A stretch of DNA of 64,000 bases from Cyanodermella asteris (Eukaryota > Ascomycota > Lecanoromycetes > Ostropales > Stictidaceae): contig UYJD01000019.1 in NCBI GenBank assembly GCA_900618795.1, positions 327,987 through 391,986 of the forward strand, written 5' to 3'. Within the stretch, counting starts at the first letter, position 1. The number at the start of each line of letters is the position of its first letter. The notes under the pieces are model-generated. The model was not told where the DNA came from and made no database searches. It worked only from the letters and a program-made list of their open reading frames with translations. Positions 1-11,218 of the stretch are shown in pieces. The translations under genes were made by a program, and so were the position numbers.

Positions 1-1785
1 CCGAGTTGTCTCTTGCTCAAACAGCTCGTGCAATATCAAGTAAGAATCCCATGTTTGCTTCGGCGTGGTTGCTGGCTCCAAACAAAAGCTGAGAACGGCC
101 TCTCTAACTTTTGTCCGACCATCTTTGGCGAACTGCATCGCATGAGTACGGATAATGTCAATGGCATCGTGCAGTTCATCCTGTCGGAGATGGAGCACGG
201 AAAGGATAGCGACGGCGGAAGGTTCGAAAAATGCCTTGAGATCAACCAACTCAGTAACGATCTCCATGATTTGTTCTGCGTCCGCACCCTGCTCTGCAAG
301 ACCCACGATCAACTTATTGCCCAGCTTGATCAGTTTCTGCGAGGGCAGGTCGAGCTTCTTGAGATCATGAAACGCTTCTACAGCTTTTCGTGTTTCTCCA
401 TGTTGAAGTCGTAATTCCAATATCGCAGCGTATGCAGCCGGGTCTCGCGAAAAGCCTTGAGACTGGCCTAATGATAGGAACTGTTCACCCTTGGTAAGGT
501 CTCCTTGTAGCTTAGCAACGGCGACGAGCGGACCGATGAATGTTGCCCAGGTCCTCTTGGTCCAGAACATCTCGTCCTTGTTGCCTGTCGAAGGGACGCC
601 TTGCTGTCTCATGGCTTCGAACATTTGCGCGATTTCTTCCACAGGCTTGCCCTCTGCTGCAGCCATAGCGAGGAGCATCCGCCAGTCTCGGAAGCCGGGC
701 TTCCTTGTGTCACTTATCTTGTCTAGCAAGGTGTCGACAATTTGGCGGGCGAAGGTGATATCGTTGTGCTCCAGGCACATCCAAAACATGAGAGTCGACA
801 CGTTCGGCATAAGATTTTTCACGCTTTCTGTCTCGACTCTGTATTCTCCAACGATCGGTTTGAGGTACCATTTTTTGGCAGCAGGCAGATCTTTGGAAGC
901 CTGGAAAGCCTCCACTATGGCATACTGAGATGACTCGTCGAACGAGCCACGATCGCTTGCGGCCTGCTCCACGAGTTGCTCAAGTCGAAAATCGTCACCG
1001 AGCCGGGACGCACATCTCATAATGTGCCTCCAGTATTTTGCTGTCGCCCATCGCTCTTTCCGGAACTCGAGATGATTAAGCAAACGATGTAGGTACTCCT
1101 CTGGAGGTCCATAGTATGCCATGCAAAGAAAAAAAAGTGAAGGCACCCGAGCGTAGTAATTTTGATAATATGACCCCAGGGTCTTGACTTGTTCCTCTGG
1201 GCTTAGATCTTTGTATTGTTGAAAATGTTCTTCCCAGCTGTTGGCGAGCTCTATGAAGACTAGTTGCACCAGGTCGCTTCGAGGTTTATCGTACACCGGT
1301 GCATCTCCAGGATAAGGCGCGCACGATGCCAGCACCTGGCAAAGGGTCACAACCGTCAGACCGGTCTTGTCGGGATGGCGGAGATGATGCAAAGCTGTGA
1401 GAGCGTACTCGACTTGAAGGTCGGTCAATCGTCGGGACAGTTTCGAGCCACCTTCTTGCGCGGTGTCCTCCATCCTACTCGTGAAGAACGCCGTGACTGC
1501 TTCCATGATCTCCTCACGCGGCGGCGGTCTAACGTTTTGTTTCAGGTGTATGGACAATTCCACCATCTTATAAAATCCCGGATCCACATTTTCTGGTTTC
1601 AATTCCCTCTGCAGTCTGGGTTGTCCAAAGAACCCCCATGTCCAATCCCAAAATCGTGGATTTGCCGCCGTTTGGCTGAAGTCTCGCCTTGCCTGACGGC
1701 TGGGCGAGCGAAGACACTGCGCGTGTCTGAGAGGTTCACAATGGAGCAGCTGTCGAAAGACGCGTCGAGTAAGAGCGGATTTCAT
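1..1785 (-). CDS. Mitochondrial complex I assembly protein, CIA84-like (partial, runs off left edge)
   Basis: An uninterrupted minus-strand frame of 595 codons runs from an ATG at 1785 to base 1 with no stop, so the C-terminus lies outside the window. The N-terminus is rich in Arg, Ser and Leu without acidic residues (MKSALTRRVFRQLLH, later RQARRDFSQTAANP), as in a mitochondrial presequence. The block FFGQPRLQREL, then a DPGFYKM element and RPPPREE, resembles the start of Neurospora-type complex I intermediate-associated protein 84. The rest is alpha-helical repeat-like (for example SRDPAAYAAILELRLQHGETRKAVEAFHDL is split between two helices), consistent with a PPR-type solenoid. The family helps assemble the membrane arm of NADH dehydrogenase. 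Upstream in-frame ATGs exist (to 2079), but the MKSALTRR start gives the family-like N-terminus. It could be another mitochondrial PPR protein. A run of eight T in the coding strand near 1135 keeps the frame. Confidence 0.6.
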   Translation of the reverse strand, partial: MKSALTRRVFRQLLHCEPLRHAQCLRSPSRQARRDFSQTAANPRFWDWTWGFFGQPRLQRELKPENVDPGFYKMVELSIHLKQNVRPPPREEIMEAVTAFFTSRMEDTAQEGGSKLSRRLTDLQVEYALTALHHLRHPDKTGLTVVTLCQVLASCAPYPGDAPVYDKPRSDLVQLVFIELANSWEEHFQQYKDLSPEEQVKTLGSYYQNYYARVPSLFFLCMAYYGPPEEYLHRLLNHLEFRKERWATAKYWRHIMRCASRLGDDFRLEQLVEQAASDRGSFDESSQYAIVEAFQASKDLPAAKKWYLKPIVGEYRVETESVKNLMPNVSTLMFWMCLEHNDITFARQIVDTLLDKISDTRKPGFRDWRMLLAMAAAEGKPVEEIAQMFEAMRQQGVPSTGNKDEMFWTKRTWATFIGPLVAVAKLQGDLTKGEQFLSLGQSQGFSRDPAAYAAILELRLQHGETRKAVEAFHDLKKLDLPSQKLIKLGNKLIVGLAEQGADAEQIMEIVTELVDLKAFFEPSAVAILSVLHLRQDELHDAIDIIRTHAMQFAKDGRTKVREAVLSFCLEPATTPKQTWDSYLILHELFEQETTR

Positions 1786-2230
1786 GTTGTCGTAGAACGG
1801 CCTGCGTTCGCTCAGACCGATGAGAATGTTGCTTATCTTGACATGACTGTTGATTTCTAGGGGCGACCGCTCGAGGCAGCCTGGGCCAACAGTGCGAGAC
1901 ACAATTAGTGGAATCACAGTATGAAAGCTCGATTCGGGTTGGGGGAGGCAAAGAATGCGAAGCTCCAGATGAGAGCTCGAATGTCGACGTAATGCTGGCA
2001 CAAAGTGTGGCCGTTGCCGCCAACTGATGGCTGTCGACATGGCCATCAAATGTGTGCTGAGCCTCGAGCTCTGCGGCATCTTGCGCCGACGGCTTCAACT
2101 TCCGCAATTAACATTTCCGCACCATAATTCTCTACCTGCATTCAGCCCTCGGCAGCGACACGTTCGGCGAGCGACAATCATCGCGGTTGAAAGGGTATGA
2201 TTCGATAATCTGCCGCTTGCTGGAACTACA
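1786..2230. promoter_or_regulatory. Divergent intergenic region between two mitochondrial-protein genes
   Basis: 445 bases lie between the CIA84-like gene (minus) and the bS18m gene (plus). It probably holds both promoters, so the two mitochondrial genes could be co-regulated (inference). I see no clear TATA box. The minus-strand frame stays open to 2079, so part of this could be extra N-terminal coding sequence of the left gene. Confidence 0.4.
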
Positions 2231-2917
2231 ATGGCCTCATCTTCTAGGAGCCTTCGGGCTTTCAGGCCATGCTCACGTTCAACTTACCTTCGCTCCTTTT
2301 CCACCACTTCCCCTGGCCAGTCCGACCTCAGCAAGACGCTTATGAGCGACCTGGCGCCCGTACGAGCCCCCGCAGAAGTCAGGAGATCGAATGCGCAGAC
2401 TGGCGCTGCCGACACGTTCAAGTTCGAGGGCAAACTGAACTCGATGAGCCGGAAGTCCATGCAGTTCGGCGCCCGCGATGCCGAGAAGACTTACCTTGAG
2501 CACACACGACTGAAAGAGCTATCGCGCACCATCAAGCGGGAATGGAAGACGGGTGACGTGTATGCACCCCACGATTTGACTGGGGAGGAGGCGAAGAAGT
2601 GGAAGAGGAATGTATCGCCATCGCACGATGTATTCGACCAGTTGGCCATCAACCCGTTGGATGAATGGAAGGTATGTCAAGTTCTTTACGGGACTACACA
2701 ACGGGACCGTATGCTGACCGGACTTTGCTAGAACCCGGCCTTGATGTACGAGTTTCAGTCAAGTGTTGGAAAGATCTTGAAGAGAGACAATACCGGACTT
2801 CGACCAGTCAACCAGCGTCGTGTGGCAAGAGCAATAAGGAGAGGAATTGGCATGGGATTCCTACCAAGTGTTCACGCGCATCCAGAGATATTACGGAGAC
2901 AGACAAACCGCCGATGA
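2231..2917 (+). CDS. RSM18: Mitochondrial small ribosomal subunit protein bS18m
   Basis: Two exons, 2231-2671 and 2732-2917, joined over a 60-nt intron (GTATGT donor, branch-like TGCTGAC, TAG acceptor), encode about 208 residues. The N-terminus (MASSSRSLRAFRPCSRS, then STYLRSFSTTS) is a mitochondrial presequence. The second exon carries the ribosomal S18 core: LRPVNQRRVARAIRRGIGMG followed by FLPSVHAHPE, rich in Arg for rRNA contact. The fungal mitochondrial S18 family has this long N-terminal extension and conserved C-terminal block. The protein acts in the mitochondrial 37S subunit. It is transcribed divergently from the CIA84-like gene, 445 bp away. Confidence 0.85.
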
Positions 2918-5035
2918 TGTCCAGATGTACCACATAACCTCCTTTTTTGTATGATGTCTTGCGTTGCTTTCAGCGCGGGATCCTGAGACGCAGATCCGCA
3001 CGGGTGTATATTAGCGGTCGAATCTGTTTGTATGTGGAATTTTTGACACCTCCGAAGTACACCGACCTTGACAGTGCTGTGGAGTCGCAGGTGTCAGGGC
3101 TGGCACGACTCGAGCTCCACCGAACGGGACAAGCCAGGATTTTAGGCATATCGCGATACTTGGAATCTATGTCCTCAGAAATGACGGACCATCAGGCTGC
3201 GGCAGCCAGGAAATGGTTGAAACCGAGAACGAGTATTCAAGAAACATTGATTGCGAATGTTTAGCAGACTGCTCGCAAACAGGTTACTCGAATGAACAAC
3301 GGCACAAATTCTTCATTGAAGATTCGACAACCAAGAAGCAGCTCTTTCGTTTCACGGATGCGTTTTGGTAGCTGATTGTGACTCTACAGAATTTCATCAT
3401 TGATGCATACCAAGAACCACATCGGTCAAGCAGGGACCAAATGGCACGGCTTCGCATTCTCGAAAGAGCTCTGATCTATGTCTCCTCGGCACTCCCCTCA
3501 ACGATTCCTTCGGTAGCCTCAGTATTCGTGTCCAGGCTGGTCAACGGCGTCTCTACGTCGGCGAAGCAAGTATACAGTGTCGCGAGGATGATTTTTGCAC
3601 ACCCCCTCTGGCAACTTGGCGTCATTGTTTTTGTTTTAGATCTCGCACGTTGCTCGGTCTCTTACCATCAGTGACCTCTCTTCTCTCTCAAGGTAAAGTG
3701 CCAATGCATCAAACTTTGTATACGGGAACGCGTGATGGAGGTGTGCAAACAACATATCTGCGACAGTACCACGGTTGCAACCCACATCAGCCTGCCGTTT
3801 GTCGGACCACACCGAAAGGTACTACACGAGACGAATGATAGTATGGCTGTGAACATCGATCTCTGGCCGGATTGGGCGAAGTTGCTGCCATCTGACGCAT
3901 GTCGATCCGGTCTAATTAGTACTGTAGCAACATATGATCGAGATATCGAAAGAGTCAGATGGTCGGCTTCTAAACGATAACGGGGATTTCATGCGTGCTT
4001 ACTGCAGTAGACTCGATCCACCTCATGGGACCCACTTGTCACCGAGGTGCTATTCCGGTCTATTCCAAACAGCAGACCACCACTAATGATCGCAGGCAAA
4101 AGCAGACGAGCGTTCTGGGGCTGAAATGGAAGCAAAAATGCGGTTGATGTTGTAGGATCTCAGATGTTTGTCACAGCATCTGCCCCACAACGACCGGACG
4201 CCAATTACACCATGGCGCGTGGTAGGGCAGCTGCTAGCGAGCACGAGACATCGACAGCCCCGCGATGTACAGGACTTGGAAGTTTATTGCCTCGCAGAAC
4301 GATCTGCAAATGCGGTTGTGTACCATGAAATATATGATGGATGGGGCGGTCTGATAAGAGCCAACGGCCCTGCCGCTATCAATCGTAAGGACTAAGGATA
4401 CAATCACGCGGCTCTGTCTGACAATGACGAGCACAGCAGCTTGTCCACGGTCAACGACGATAGCAAGGGTGTCGGTTCGAAGATAGTTTGAAACTAGCCT
4501 TGGGCCGTTGGAGCTGTCGAGTCGATCATTGCGCCTTGGGTCGACGCCAAGACCCGCTAGAAAGATACGGGACGACCATCCAACACTTTCTCACTCGCCC
4601 AGTTCAGCACCACACCTTGTTCCCCATAGATCCCATCCAACATGTCCATCTCTGGTGACTCGTATGATCTGCGGCTGCCGTTCGTATCCACAGGCGCTAC
4701 TCGGCCCCCTCTGTCGACGAACTATGGTACAAGCTAGGGTTATGCTGCACAGTCCTCGTCAATTCCAGCAGAGCACCCATGGCGATCCCAGACTCCTCAT
4801 CCTCTTCGGAAGCTGGGTGCCGCGTAGATGCTGAATGCCATGTTTGCTGTGTTGCCCGAGTGCTGCTCCCTGGGGCACGACCTTCACGCTCAACCGTCGG
4901 CAGTATGGAGATCCATGCAGGTCGGTAACTGGACCGCCAGCACCGAAGATGCATTAATAGCTCGAGTTATCCCCTTGATTCTCTCCTTTGTTGTGCCGTA
5001 GGCGTGCCATTCACTTGTTCGTGACGCCAGCAAAC
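2918..5035. other. Intergenic region, no supported gene
   Basis: About 2.1 kb. Short open frames occur on both strands (the longest about 100 codons, 2947-3264 and 4508-4834) but none has recognisable domains, coherent composition or splice structure. The last few hundred bases must contain the promoter of the sedolisin gene. I see no RNA gene or repeat here. Confidence 0.5.
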
Positions 5036-7173
5036 ATGTTCTTCCAGTCCCTCGCTTTCAGCGCCTTCGTGGCCGCTGCTCTTGCAGCACCATCATCAAC
5101 CAACCACGTCGTCCACGAGAAGCGCGACACCCGATACGGCAATTGGGCTAAGCGTGATGCCGTGCCCGCCGACATGACCCTTCCAATGAGAATTGGGTTG
5201 AAGCAGAGCAACTTGGACAAGGGACATGACCTTCTCATGGACGTGTCGAGGCACGACTCGCCCAACTATGGCAAGTACTACACCGCAGAGGAGGTCGCGG
5301 AGCTGTTTGCCCCGGCGGTGGACACTGTCGAGACCGTGCGTACTTGGCTTGAGGATGCTGGCATCTCAAAGGATCGCATCTCGCAGTCGACCAACAAGGG
5401 CTGGATTCAGTTCGATGCGGCCACCGACGAGGCCGAGTCGCTCCTGAAGACCAAGTTCCATTTCTTCGAGCATCTGACAACCGGCGACGCCAACATTGCT
5501 TGTGACGAGTGAGTCTGAATTCGGTTCTGTCGCCGTGCAGCGCTGACCAGTTCAGATACCATGTTCCCGACCATGTCACCGCTCACATTGACTACATCAC
5601 CCCCGGAGTGAAGCTGACTGCGAACAACAAAAAAGCCAAAAGGTCACAAGCCACGCGTGAGGCCCTCCGCAAACGTGGCATTGGTCTTGGACCGGACGGC
5701 AAAATCTCTGGCCCGGCTGTCATCAAGCCTTTGCCCCAAGGCTACCCACTTGGCCAACAAGTCTCCCAAAGCACGAACGACAATGGAACTGATCTTACTA
5801 CCTGCGACCAAGTCATCACGCCTACCTGCATCCGGGCCATGTACCAGATCCCCCTGGGCACCAAAGCAAACTCAAACAACAAGCTTGGCATCTACGAGTA
5901 CGGCGAGAGCTACAAGCAAGACGATCTCGACGTCTTTTTCGCCGTTGTCGAGCCTAGGATCCCTCGTGGTACCGGCCCTGACATTTACGGTATCGATGGT
6001 GGTGTTGCTCCTTCAATCAATTACGCAGGTGGTGAGCCGGAGCTCGATCTTCAAGCAGCGTACCCGATCATTTATCCTCAGGGTATCAGTTATTACCAAG
6101 TCGACGACACCGTCTACACCAGTAGCTACCAGTATGAGAAGCTGGGTCTGTTCAATGACTTCCTCGACGCCATAGATGGGTCGTACTGCACTTACTCGTA
6201 CAACGGCGAAACCGGTAACAACCCGGAGTACGACGGCGTCTACCCCGACCCCCACCCCGGCGGATACACTGGTCAACTGCAGTGTGGTGGTAAGCTTTTC
6301 TCCCACTCCCCCCGATACAGAAGATACCCCAGCTAACACCTTCCAGTATTTACGCCCCCAACCGTCATCTCCATCTCCTACGGCGTCAACGAAGCCGACT
6401 ACACCATCCCCTACCAACAACGTCAATGCCAAGAATGGATGAAGCTCGGCCTACAAGGCACCTCCGTCGTCCTCTCCTCCGGCGACAGCGGCGTCGGTGG
6501 TCGTCCCGGCCAAAACGGACACCTCGACGGCTGTCTCGGGAACAACGGCACTATCTTCAACCCAGACTACCCGGGCACCTGCCCCTACTTCACCACCGTC
6601 GGCGGCACCGTAATCCCGCCTGGGGGCGACGCAGCCGTAGACGAGGAGGTCGCCGTCACCAGCTTCCCCTCCGGCGGGGGGTTCAGCAACCTATACGCCG
6701 CGCCCGACTACCAGAAACAGGCTATCGACGACTATTTCAGCCGCAATGCGCCGCAGGTTGTTAAAAACTATCCGTATTACAGCTCGATCAATAACGCTTC
6801 GTTTGGTGCTAATGGTGGCATCTATAATCGTGCTGGTCGCGGCTACCCGGATGTATCGGCGATTGGGGAAAATATTCTGGTGTTTGTTAATGGGCAGCCG
6901 GAGCTGATTGGCGGGACGAGCGCTTCTGCGCCGGTTTTTGCCTCGATCTTGACGAGGATTAATGATGAGAGGCTGGCGGTGGGTAAGTCTACGGTTGGGT
7001 TTGTTAACCCGGTGCTGTATGCTCATCCGGAGGTGTTGCATGATATCACAAGTGGGAATAACTCGGCTTGCAAGTCTGCGGGCTTCATTGCCTCCAAGGG
7101 ATGGGATCCAGTCACGGGGTTGGGAACACCGATTTACCCCAAGATGTTGGATCTCTTTTTGAGCTTGAGTTGA
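5036..7173 (+). CDS. Secreted sedolisin (peptidase family S53, tripeptidyl-peptidase type)
   Basis: Three exons (5036-5508, 5556-6289, 6347-7173) encode 677 residues. The start at 5036 gives a signal peptide (MFFQSLAFSAFVAAALAAPS); an ATG 48 nt upstream would spoil it. Residues about 30-190 match the S53 activation prodomain (PNYGKYYTAEEVAELFAP region). The catalytic Glu/Asp pair fits E318 and D322 in GGEPELDLQ, the oxyanion Asp fits D449 in SSGDSG, and the Ser fits S594 in GGTSASAP. The C-terminal DITSGNNSAC...GWDPVTGLGTP segment is the usual calcium site. All catalytic residues are present, so the enzyme should be active. It should be secreted as a proenzyme, self-activate at acidic pH, and release peptides from the N-terminus of proteins outside the cell. 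Whether it is a tripeptidyl-peptidase or an endoprotease cannot be told from the sequence. Confidence 0.93.
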
Positions 7174-7610
7174 TTGAAGGATCGAGCTCATTCAGTCCCG
7201 GGAGCTTTAACGAAGCGTGCAGCACAGCCAGCATATGATGGCTGCAGTGAAAGGGCACAGGCTGTTGGGAGTATTTCTATACGTCGAGATTGGCGAGATG
7301 TTCGCGTATGAATTCAGCCGCAAATGATGACATGACGATCTACCTCAATTGGTGATCTATTGCTTACCAATTCCCTGCTCACGGTTCCACTATCTGAATT
7401 ATCAATGCATACAGACCACCAAAGGAGCGGTCGCTGTCGCCGCCGATACGACGACAATGTGTCAAGAAACAAGTGTCGCCTTTCAATTTATTTCCAAAGT
7501 TTCCTAGGAGAACAATCTAGTTCCTCGAGCAATCGTTCCACCACTCACGATCCCCCCTTTCATACGTCCCACATCAAAACTTCACCCTTTCGCATCTTCC
7601 CAATCCCAAT
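7174..7610. other. Intergenic region, no supported gene
   Basis: This holds the sedolisin 3' flank and the former promoter and 5' leader of the decayed dehydrogenase. A pyrimidine-rich stretch at about 7545-7610 ends at the old start region. Nothing else is visible. Confidence 0.4.
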
Positions 7611-8749
7611 GTCGTCCCCTCGCTCTGACCCATCTTCCCAACCCACCGCCACACGCACCGACGCACCGACGACCCCTCAACTCTCCTGACCCTAACCGAC
7701 CGAGCCACTCTCCCTCGGTTCCTCCCCAACATCCGTCCTCTCTGTGCATCCGCGCCGTGACCCTCAACTACGAGGACGTAAACATTGCCCACGGCCTCGA
7801 CCCGTGGCCCGTCCTCCCCAACGGCGCAATCTGCAACGACGCGGCGGGCGAAGGTGGTTGCCGTTCGGAGACCAAGTTTAGCAGTTGAAAGTGGGGCGAT
7901 GGGGCGGGGCCCCATTATCGATTTGGAGAATCTGACGGGACGGGAGAGAGGGAGGTGGGGGGGCGTGTGTGCCTTGTGCGGGCGTTACGGCTTGGAGTGC
8001 GTTGAAGGGTGTTGGGATGGGGAGCGGTATCCTGATTCAAGGTAAGTTCGGGGAGCCTGATCGTGACTTCAACAATATCGCGCTGCCGACTCGCATCCAT
8101 GTCTACCGTGTCTGAAGCTAAAGTTTTCTCTTAAAACTAGTGGCGTGGCCATGTTCGCCTTGAAGCTCGCTCGCGCATCTGGCTTGCGCATCTGGCTTGC
8201 GCATCATTCTCAGCTCGTCTGGCAACGAGAAGTTGGACACCATCTGCAAGCAATTTTCCGAACCGCCGGTCCTGACGGTCAATTATGCGCAGAATCGAAA
8301 TTAGCATGAGAGGTTTCTGGAGCTCACGGACGGCGTCGGGGTGGATTTTGTGGTGAAGAACGGTGGGCCGGGCACGTTGCTCCAGAGCTTGAAATGTACG
8401 ATGCGGAGAAGAGTTGTGAGTCAGGTTGGATATTTGGATCGGAAGAGTTCTGAGAGTATTGATGAATTGTTGTCGACTTTGATTGACAGGAGAATCAATC
8501 TGAGGTGAGCTGAACAGAGCTGGCTGAAATACGACATTTGCTAGAGAATGATTGACGGATTGAAATTGTAAGGGGATTAATGCCGGATCAAAGCTTGACA
8601 TGGACGATCTTTGGGCTGTATTGACGACTAACAAGGTCAGGTTGAACGACATCATCGATTGTATATGGGACTTTGCGAAGGCGGGGGAAGCATTGCAATA
8701 TCTGTGGGATAGCAAGCAGGTCGGGAAGGTTGTAATCAAAATTCCTTGA
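7611..8749 (+). pseudogene. Decayed zinc-type alcohol dehydrogenase / quinone reductase (MDR family)
   Basis: Pieces of a medium-chain dehydrogenase appear in order on the plus strand but in different frames. They are: DDPSTLLTLTDRATLP (about 7665), AVTLNYEDVNIAHGLDPWPV then LPNGAICNDAAGE (about 7755-7850), PIIDLENLTGRE (about 7913), FALKLARASGLRI (about 8152), VLTVNYAQN and TDGVGVDFVV (about 8265-8365), RRVVSQVGYLDRKS, and a C-terminal block ending GKVVIKIP before a stop at 8747-8749. Single-base insertions after NDAAGE break the frame, stops interrupt it, and a 13-bp tandem duplication at 8180-8205 breaks the Rossmann region. About 50 residues expected between the substrate-binding and nucleotide-binding parts are missing near 8045-8140. 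No set of introns restores one frame. The family reduces or oxidises alcohols and quinones with NAD(P)H; this copy should be inactive. Confidence 0.85.
8180..8205 (+). repeat. 13-bp perfect tandem duplication inside the dehydrogenase pseudogene
   Basis: TGGCTTGCGCATC occurs twice back to back (8180-8192 and 8193-8205). Removing one copy restores the reading FALKLARASGLRI followed directly by ILSSSG, so the duplication is a frame-breaking lesion, probably from replication slippage. Confidence 0.9.
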
Positions 8750-9295
8750 GCTGAGATCTTGTACAGCTCTATCGCTTCGGCTTGCATAACAAGACAATGA
8801 TATTAAACTCCTTGCAGACCTTTAGGATCTGCTCTTGTACTCAATCAATATGTGTGACACGGGCATTGGCCCCACGTATATGTGAAGTCGGAACCCACAA
8901 CGCTGTCGAAAACCTCAGACATGTCAGGGCAGCGCCACAAGGCGAACTTCGCCGGTTCTGTTACAGAACGGACATCGACGGGCGTTCCAAGAGCTTAGCA
9001 ATCTCGTTCTAGAGCAACAAGACCGGACTAAGGCACAGACGACGTTGAGGTGTGAAATTCTTCTCCGCATTTGGTCTTGACGCCGACGTCGTGCCGCAAA
9101 CCAGCTACGAAACATAAACTTCGGCTTCGGTATTCGGCGTAATTGTGACGCCGGTTTACCAGCCTAGGGATCTTGGGATTAATCACGTTCAATCAACACA
9201 ATGATGGCTGGCCTCGTGGCTTCTGGAGCCACCGCAACAACCACCGAGCCGAAGGGTGACCTGAACAACGAATATACTTGTCTGTTTATTTCACA
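8750..9295. other. Intergenic region, no supported gene
   Basis: 546 bases between the dehydrogenase pseudogene and the epoxide-hydrolase-like gene. No coding, RNA or repeat signal was found. It presumably includes the promoter of the gene starting at 9296. Confidence 0.4.
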
Positions 9296-10295
9296 ATGCC
9301 AGTCCTCAACCACGAGAAGATCGACGATAGTCGCTGGGAATCGCGTCGATACCTGATATCTGGAAAGCCGAGTACAGCGTCCGAGGTGTCCATCTTCACC
9401 ATCACATGCTCTCCACTTGGCCACACGAAGACAAAAGGCCATATACTCCTGATTCATGGCTACCCGCAGACCTCATATCAGTTTCGACGAGTTATCACAC
9501 CTCTATCTGACGCCGGCTACAATGTGATCGTTCCAGGTACGTAATATGTCACCAGCTTATATGGACCGCAAATTGATATGTCATGCAGACTACCGCGGGG
9601 CAGGATTCAGCTCGAAACCCCGAAACGGTTACGACAAAGCCACCATGGCCAGCGACATCCACACCCTCGCCACCGAGCACCTCGGCATAAGTGAGAAAGT
9701 CCACGTCGTCGGCCACGACATCGGCGGCATGGTCGCCCACGCTTACGCCTCCCGGTACCCCGACTCGACCGCCAGCCTGACCTGGGGCGAGTCCGTCCTC
9801 CCGGGGACCAAAGGCTACGAAACCTGCCTGCGCGAAGAATTCTACGACGGCATCTGGCACTTTGCATTCCACTGGCAGACTGACGTGCCGGAGATGCTCG
9901 TTACCGGCCGCGAGCGACAGTATATCAGGATGTTCTTCGATAGGTTCGCCAAGCAGCCGACGGCGATTACCGAGACGGATACGGACCACCATGCGAAGAT
10001 GTTTGAGCAGCCGGGCGCGCTGAGGGCTGGGTTTGATGTTTATAGGGGCCTTCATCAGGATGCCGACGATAATCGGGAGTGGGTCGCAAAGCATGGCAAG
10101 TGTCCGGTTCCGTGCTTGACTTTGAATGGCGAGGGAAGCTTTGCGGCTTCGATTGCGGAGGGGCAGGCGAGGGAGCTGTATGAGAGTGTGGCGATGAAGG
10201 AGGTCCAGGGAAGTGGCCATTGGATCGCGGAGGAGAATCCTGCCGACTTTGTGAAGGGCGTGCTGGAATGGGCTGGGAAGCATGGTGGTCAGTGA
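9296..10295 (+). CDS. Alpha/beta hydrolase, epoxide hydrolase / haloalkanoate dehalogenase type
   Basis: Two exons, 9296-9536 and 9589-10295, flank a 52-nt intron (GTACGT donor, ATGCAG acceptor) and give 315 residues. The first ATG in frame is at 9296 (MPVLNHEKIDDSRWE). The fold markers are in order: oxyanion-hole HGYPQTSY, DYRGAGFSSKP, nucleophile elbow GHDIGGMVAHAYA with Asp124 in place of Ser, and a catalytic His291 in GSGHWIAEE. An Asp nucleophile is typical of epoxide hydrolases and haloacid dehalogenases, which form an ester intermediate on Asp and release it with water. The cap domain lies between about residues 145 and 245. No signal peptide is seen, so it is probably cytosolic. The substrate is unknown. 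It sits beside a dead oxidoreductase, which could hint at a former small catabolic or secondary-metabolic neighbourhood (inference). Confidence 0.85.
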
Positions 10296-11218
10296 GTACG
10301 GTAACTTCAGAATCACAGTCGTCCATCTTGGAGTCCTGGTATCGGCTGCTCAACACAAATTGCCAACGTAGCACATCTGGCCTGCTGAAGAATCAGCCCG
10401 GCAAGCGCCGCAAAAGCCACGACATTGGAAATCCGGCTCACTCGTCTCTTCATGAGTGATCAGGTGCGTTCAAAACCCTAGAAACGGGCTGCGATTGAAT
10501 ATTTTTCAGCCGTTCGATCTTGGCAAGCAACATGGCTGAAACGCTGAAACCACAAGTTACTATTTCTCCAGAGATCTTGCCGATCAGCATATAATGAGAT
10601 CAAGTTGGAGCCGCCTGTGTCCAAACCTTCTTTCTGGTCTCGCGTGTCGACATGTCTTGTACTCGAATGTTAAGCTCGGACGCTACTGTATCACTGGCTG
10701 AAATGTTCACCTTCGGGAATCAGCGCGGACCTGGGTTCAGCCGCACGTCCTGCTTGCTCCTCCCAGACGCAACCCACCCTCAGCCATCGCAGATGTCTGC
10801 TACTCTTCAGCCTTGCTCCTCTGTGTGTAGGTGGCGCTCCGAAGCGCTTGCTCTGGATATCTTGTACTCTCAAGGTAGCATGAACAAGTCCTGCATCTCA
10901 AACTCCACCCGTCGTTGGCGGCTGATTTTAACACCGGCTGATGTTTTCCACCATCTGGAATCAGCTCGGAAGCAGCATGCAACGTCCGTCGTCTGTAGGG
11001 GATCTTGGCCGTGGCTCTGAGCTGATAAACACATTTTGATGAAGCCGCGAGAAACCTGCCAACTTAGTATAAAAAGCGTCTCTCCTTTCCATCCCTATTA
11101 TGATGATCATACACGCTGTGAACTCTCAGACTCTCGTTTATTTCCAATTCTGGTAGCACGGGCTGCTTTTCATACTTTTCATTCTCCTTACACTCATTTT
11201 CTCACAAAACAATCAATC
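10296..11218. other. Intergenic region with degenerate direct repeat and promoter of the aerolysin-like gene
   Basis: No gene is supported. Two related 34-35-bp segments occur at 10696-10729 and 10936-10970: both start GGCTGA and end GGAATCAGCNCGGA, with about 27 matching positions. A TATA box lies at 11068-11075, followed by a pyrimidine-rich leader (about 11165-11210) just before the start codon. Confidence 0.5.
11068..11075 (+). promoter_or_regulatory. TATA box of the aerolysin-like gene
   Basis: TATAAAAA lies 144 bp upstream of the ATG at 11219 and is followed by a CT-rich leader. This is a good match in sequence and spacing for a strong, regulated fungal promoter; few other genes in the window show one as clear. 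Confidence 0.55.

Noticed and set aside
491-928. Plus-strand open frames within the first 1.8 kb
   Set aside because: All are antisense to the continuous minus-strand CIA84-like frame.
1129-1140. Possible frameshift at a run of eight A (T on the coding strand) in the CIA84-like gene
   Set aside because: Recounting the run keeps the frame (SLFFLCMAYYGPPEEY) and the frame stays open for 595 codons.
2947-3264. Open frame of 105 codons after the bS18m gene
   Set aside because: No recognisable motif, no start context or splice signals, composition not coherent.
9549-10316. Minus-strand open frame of 255 codons
   Set aside because: Antisense shadow of the epoxide-hydrolase-like gene, which has all family motifs and a clean intron on the plus strand.
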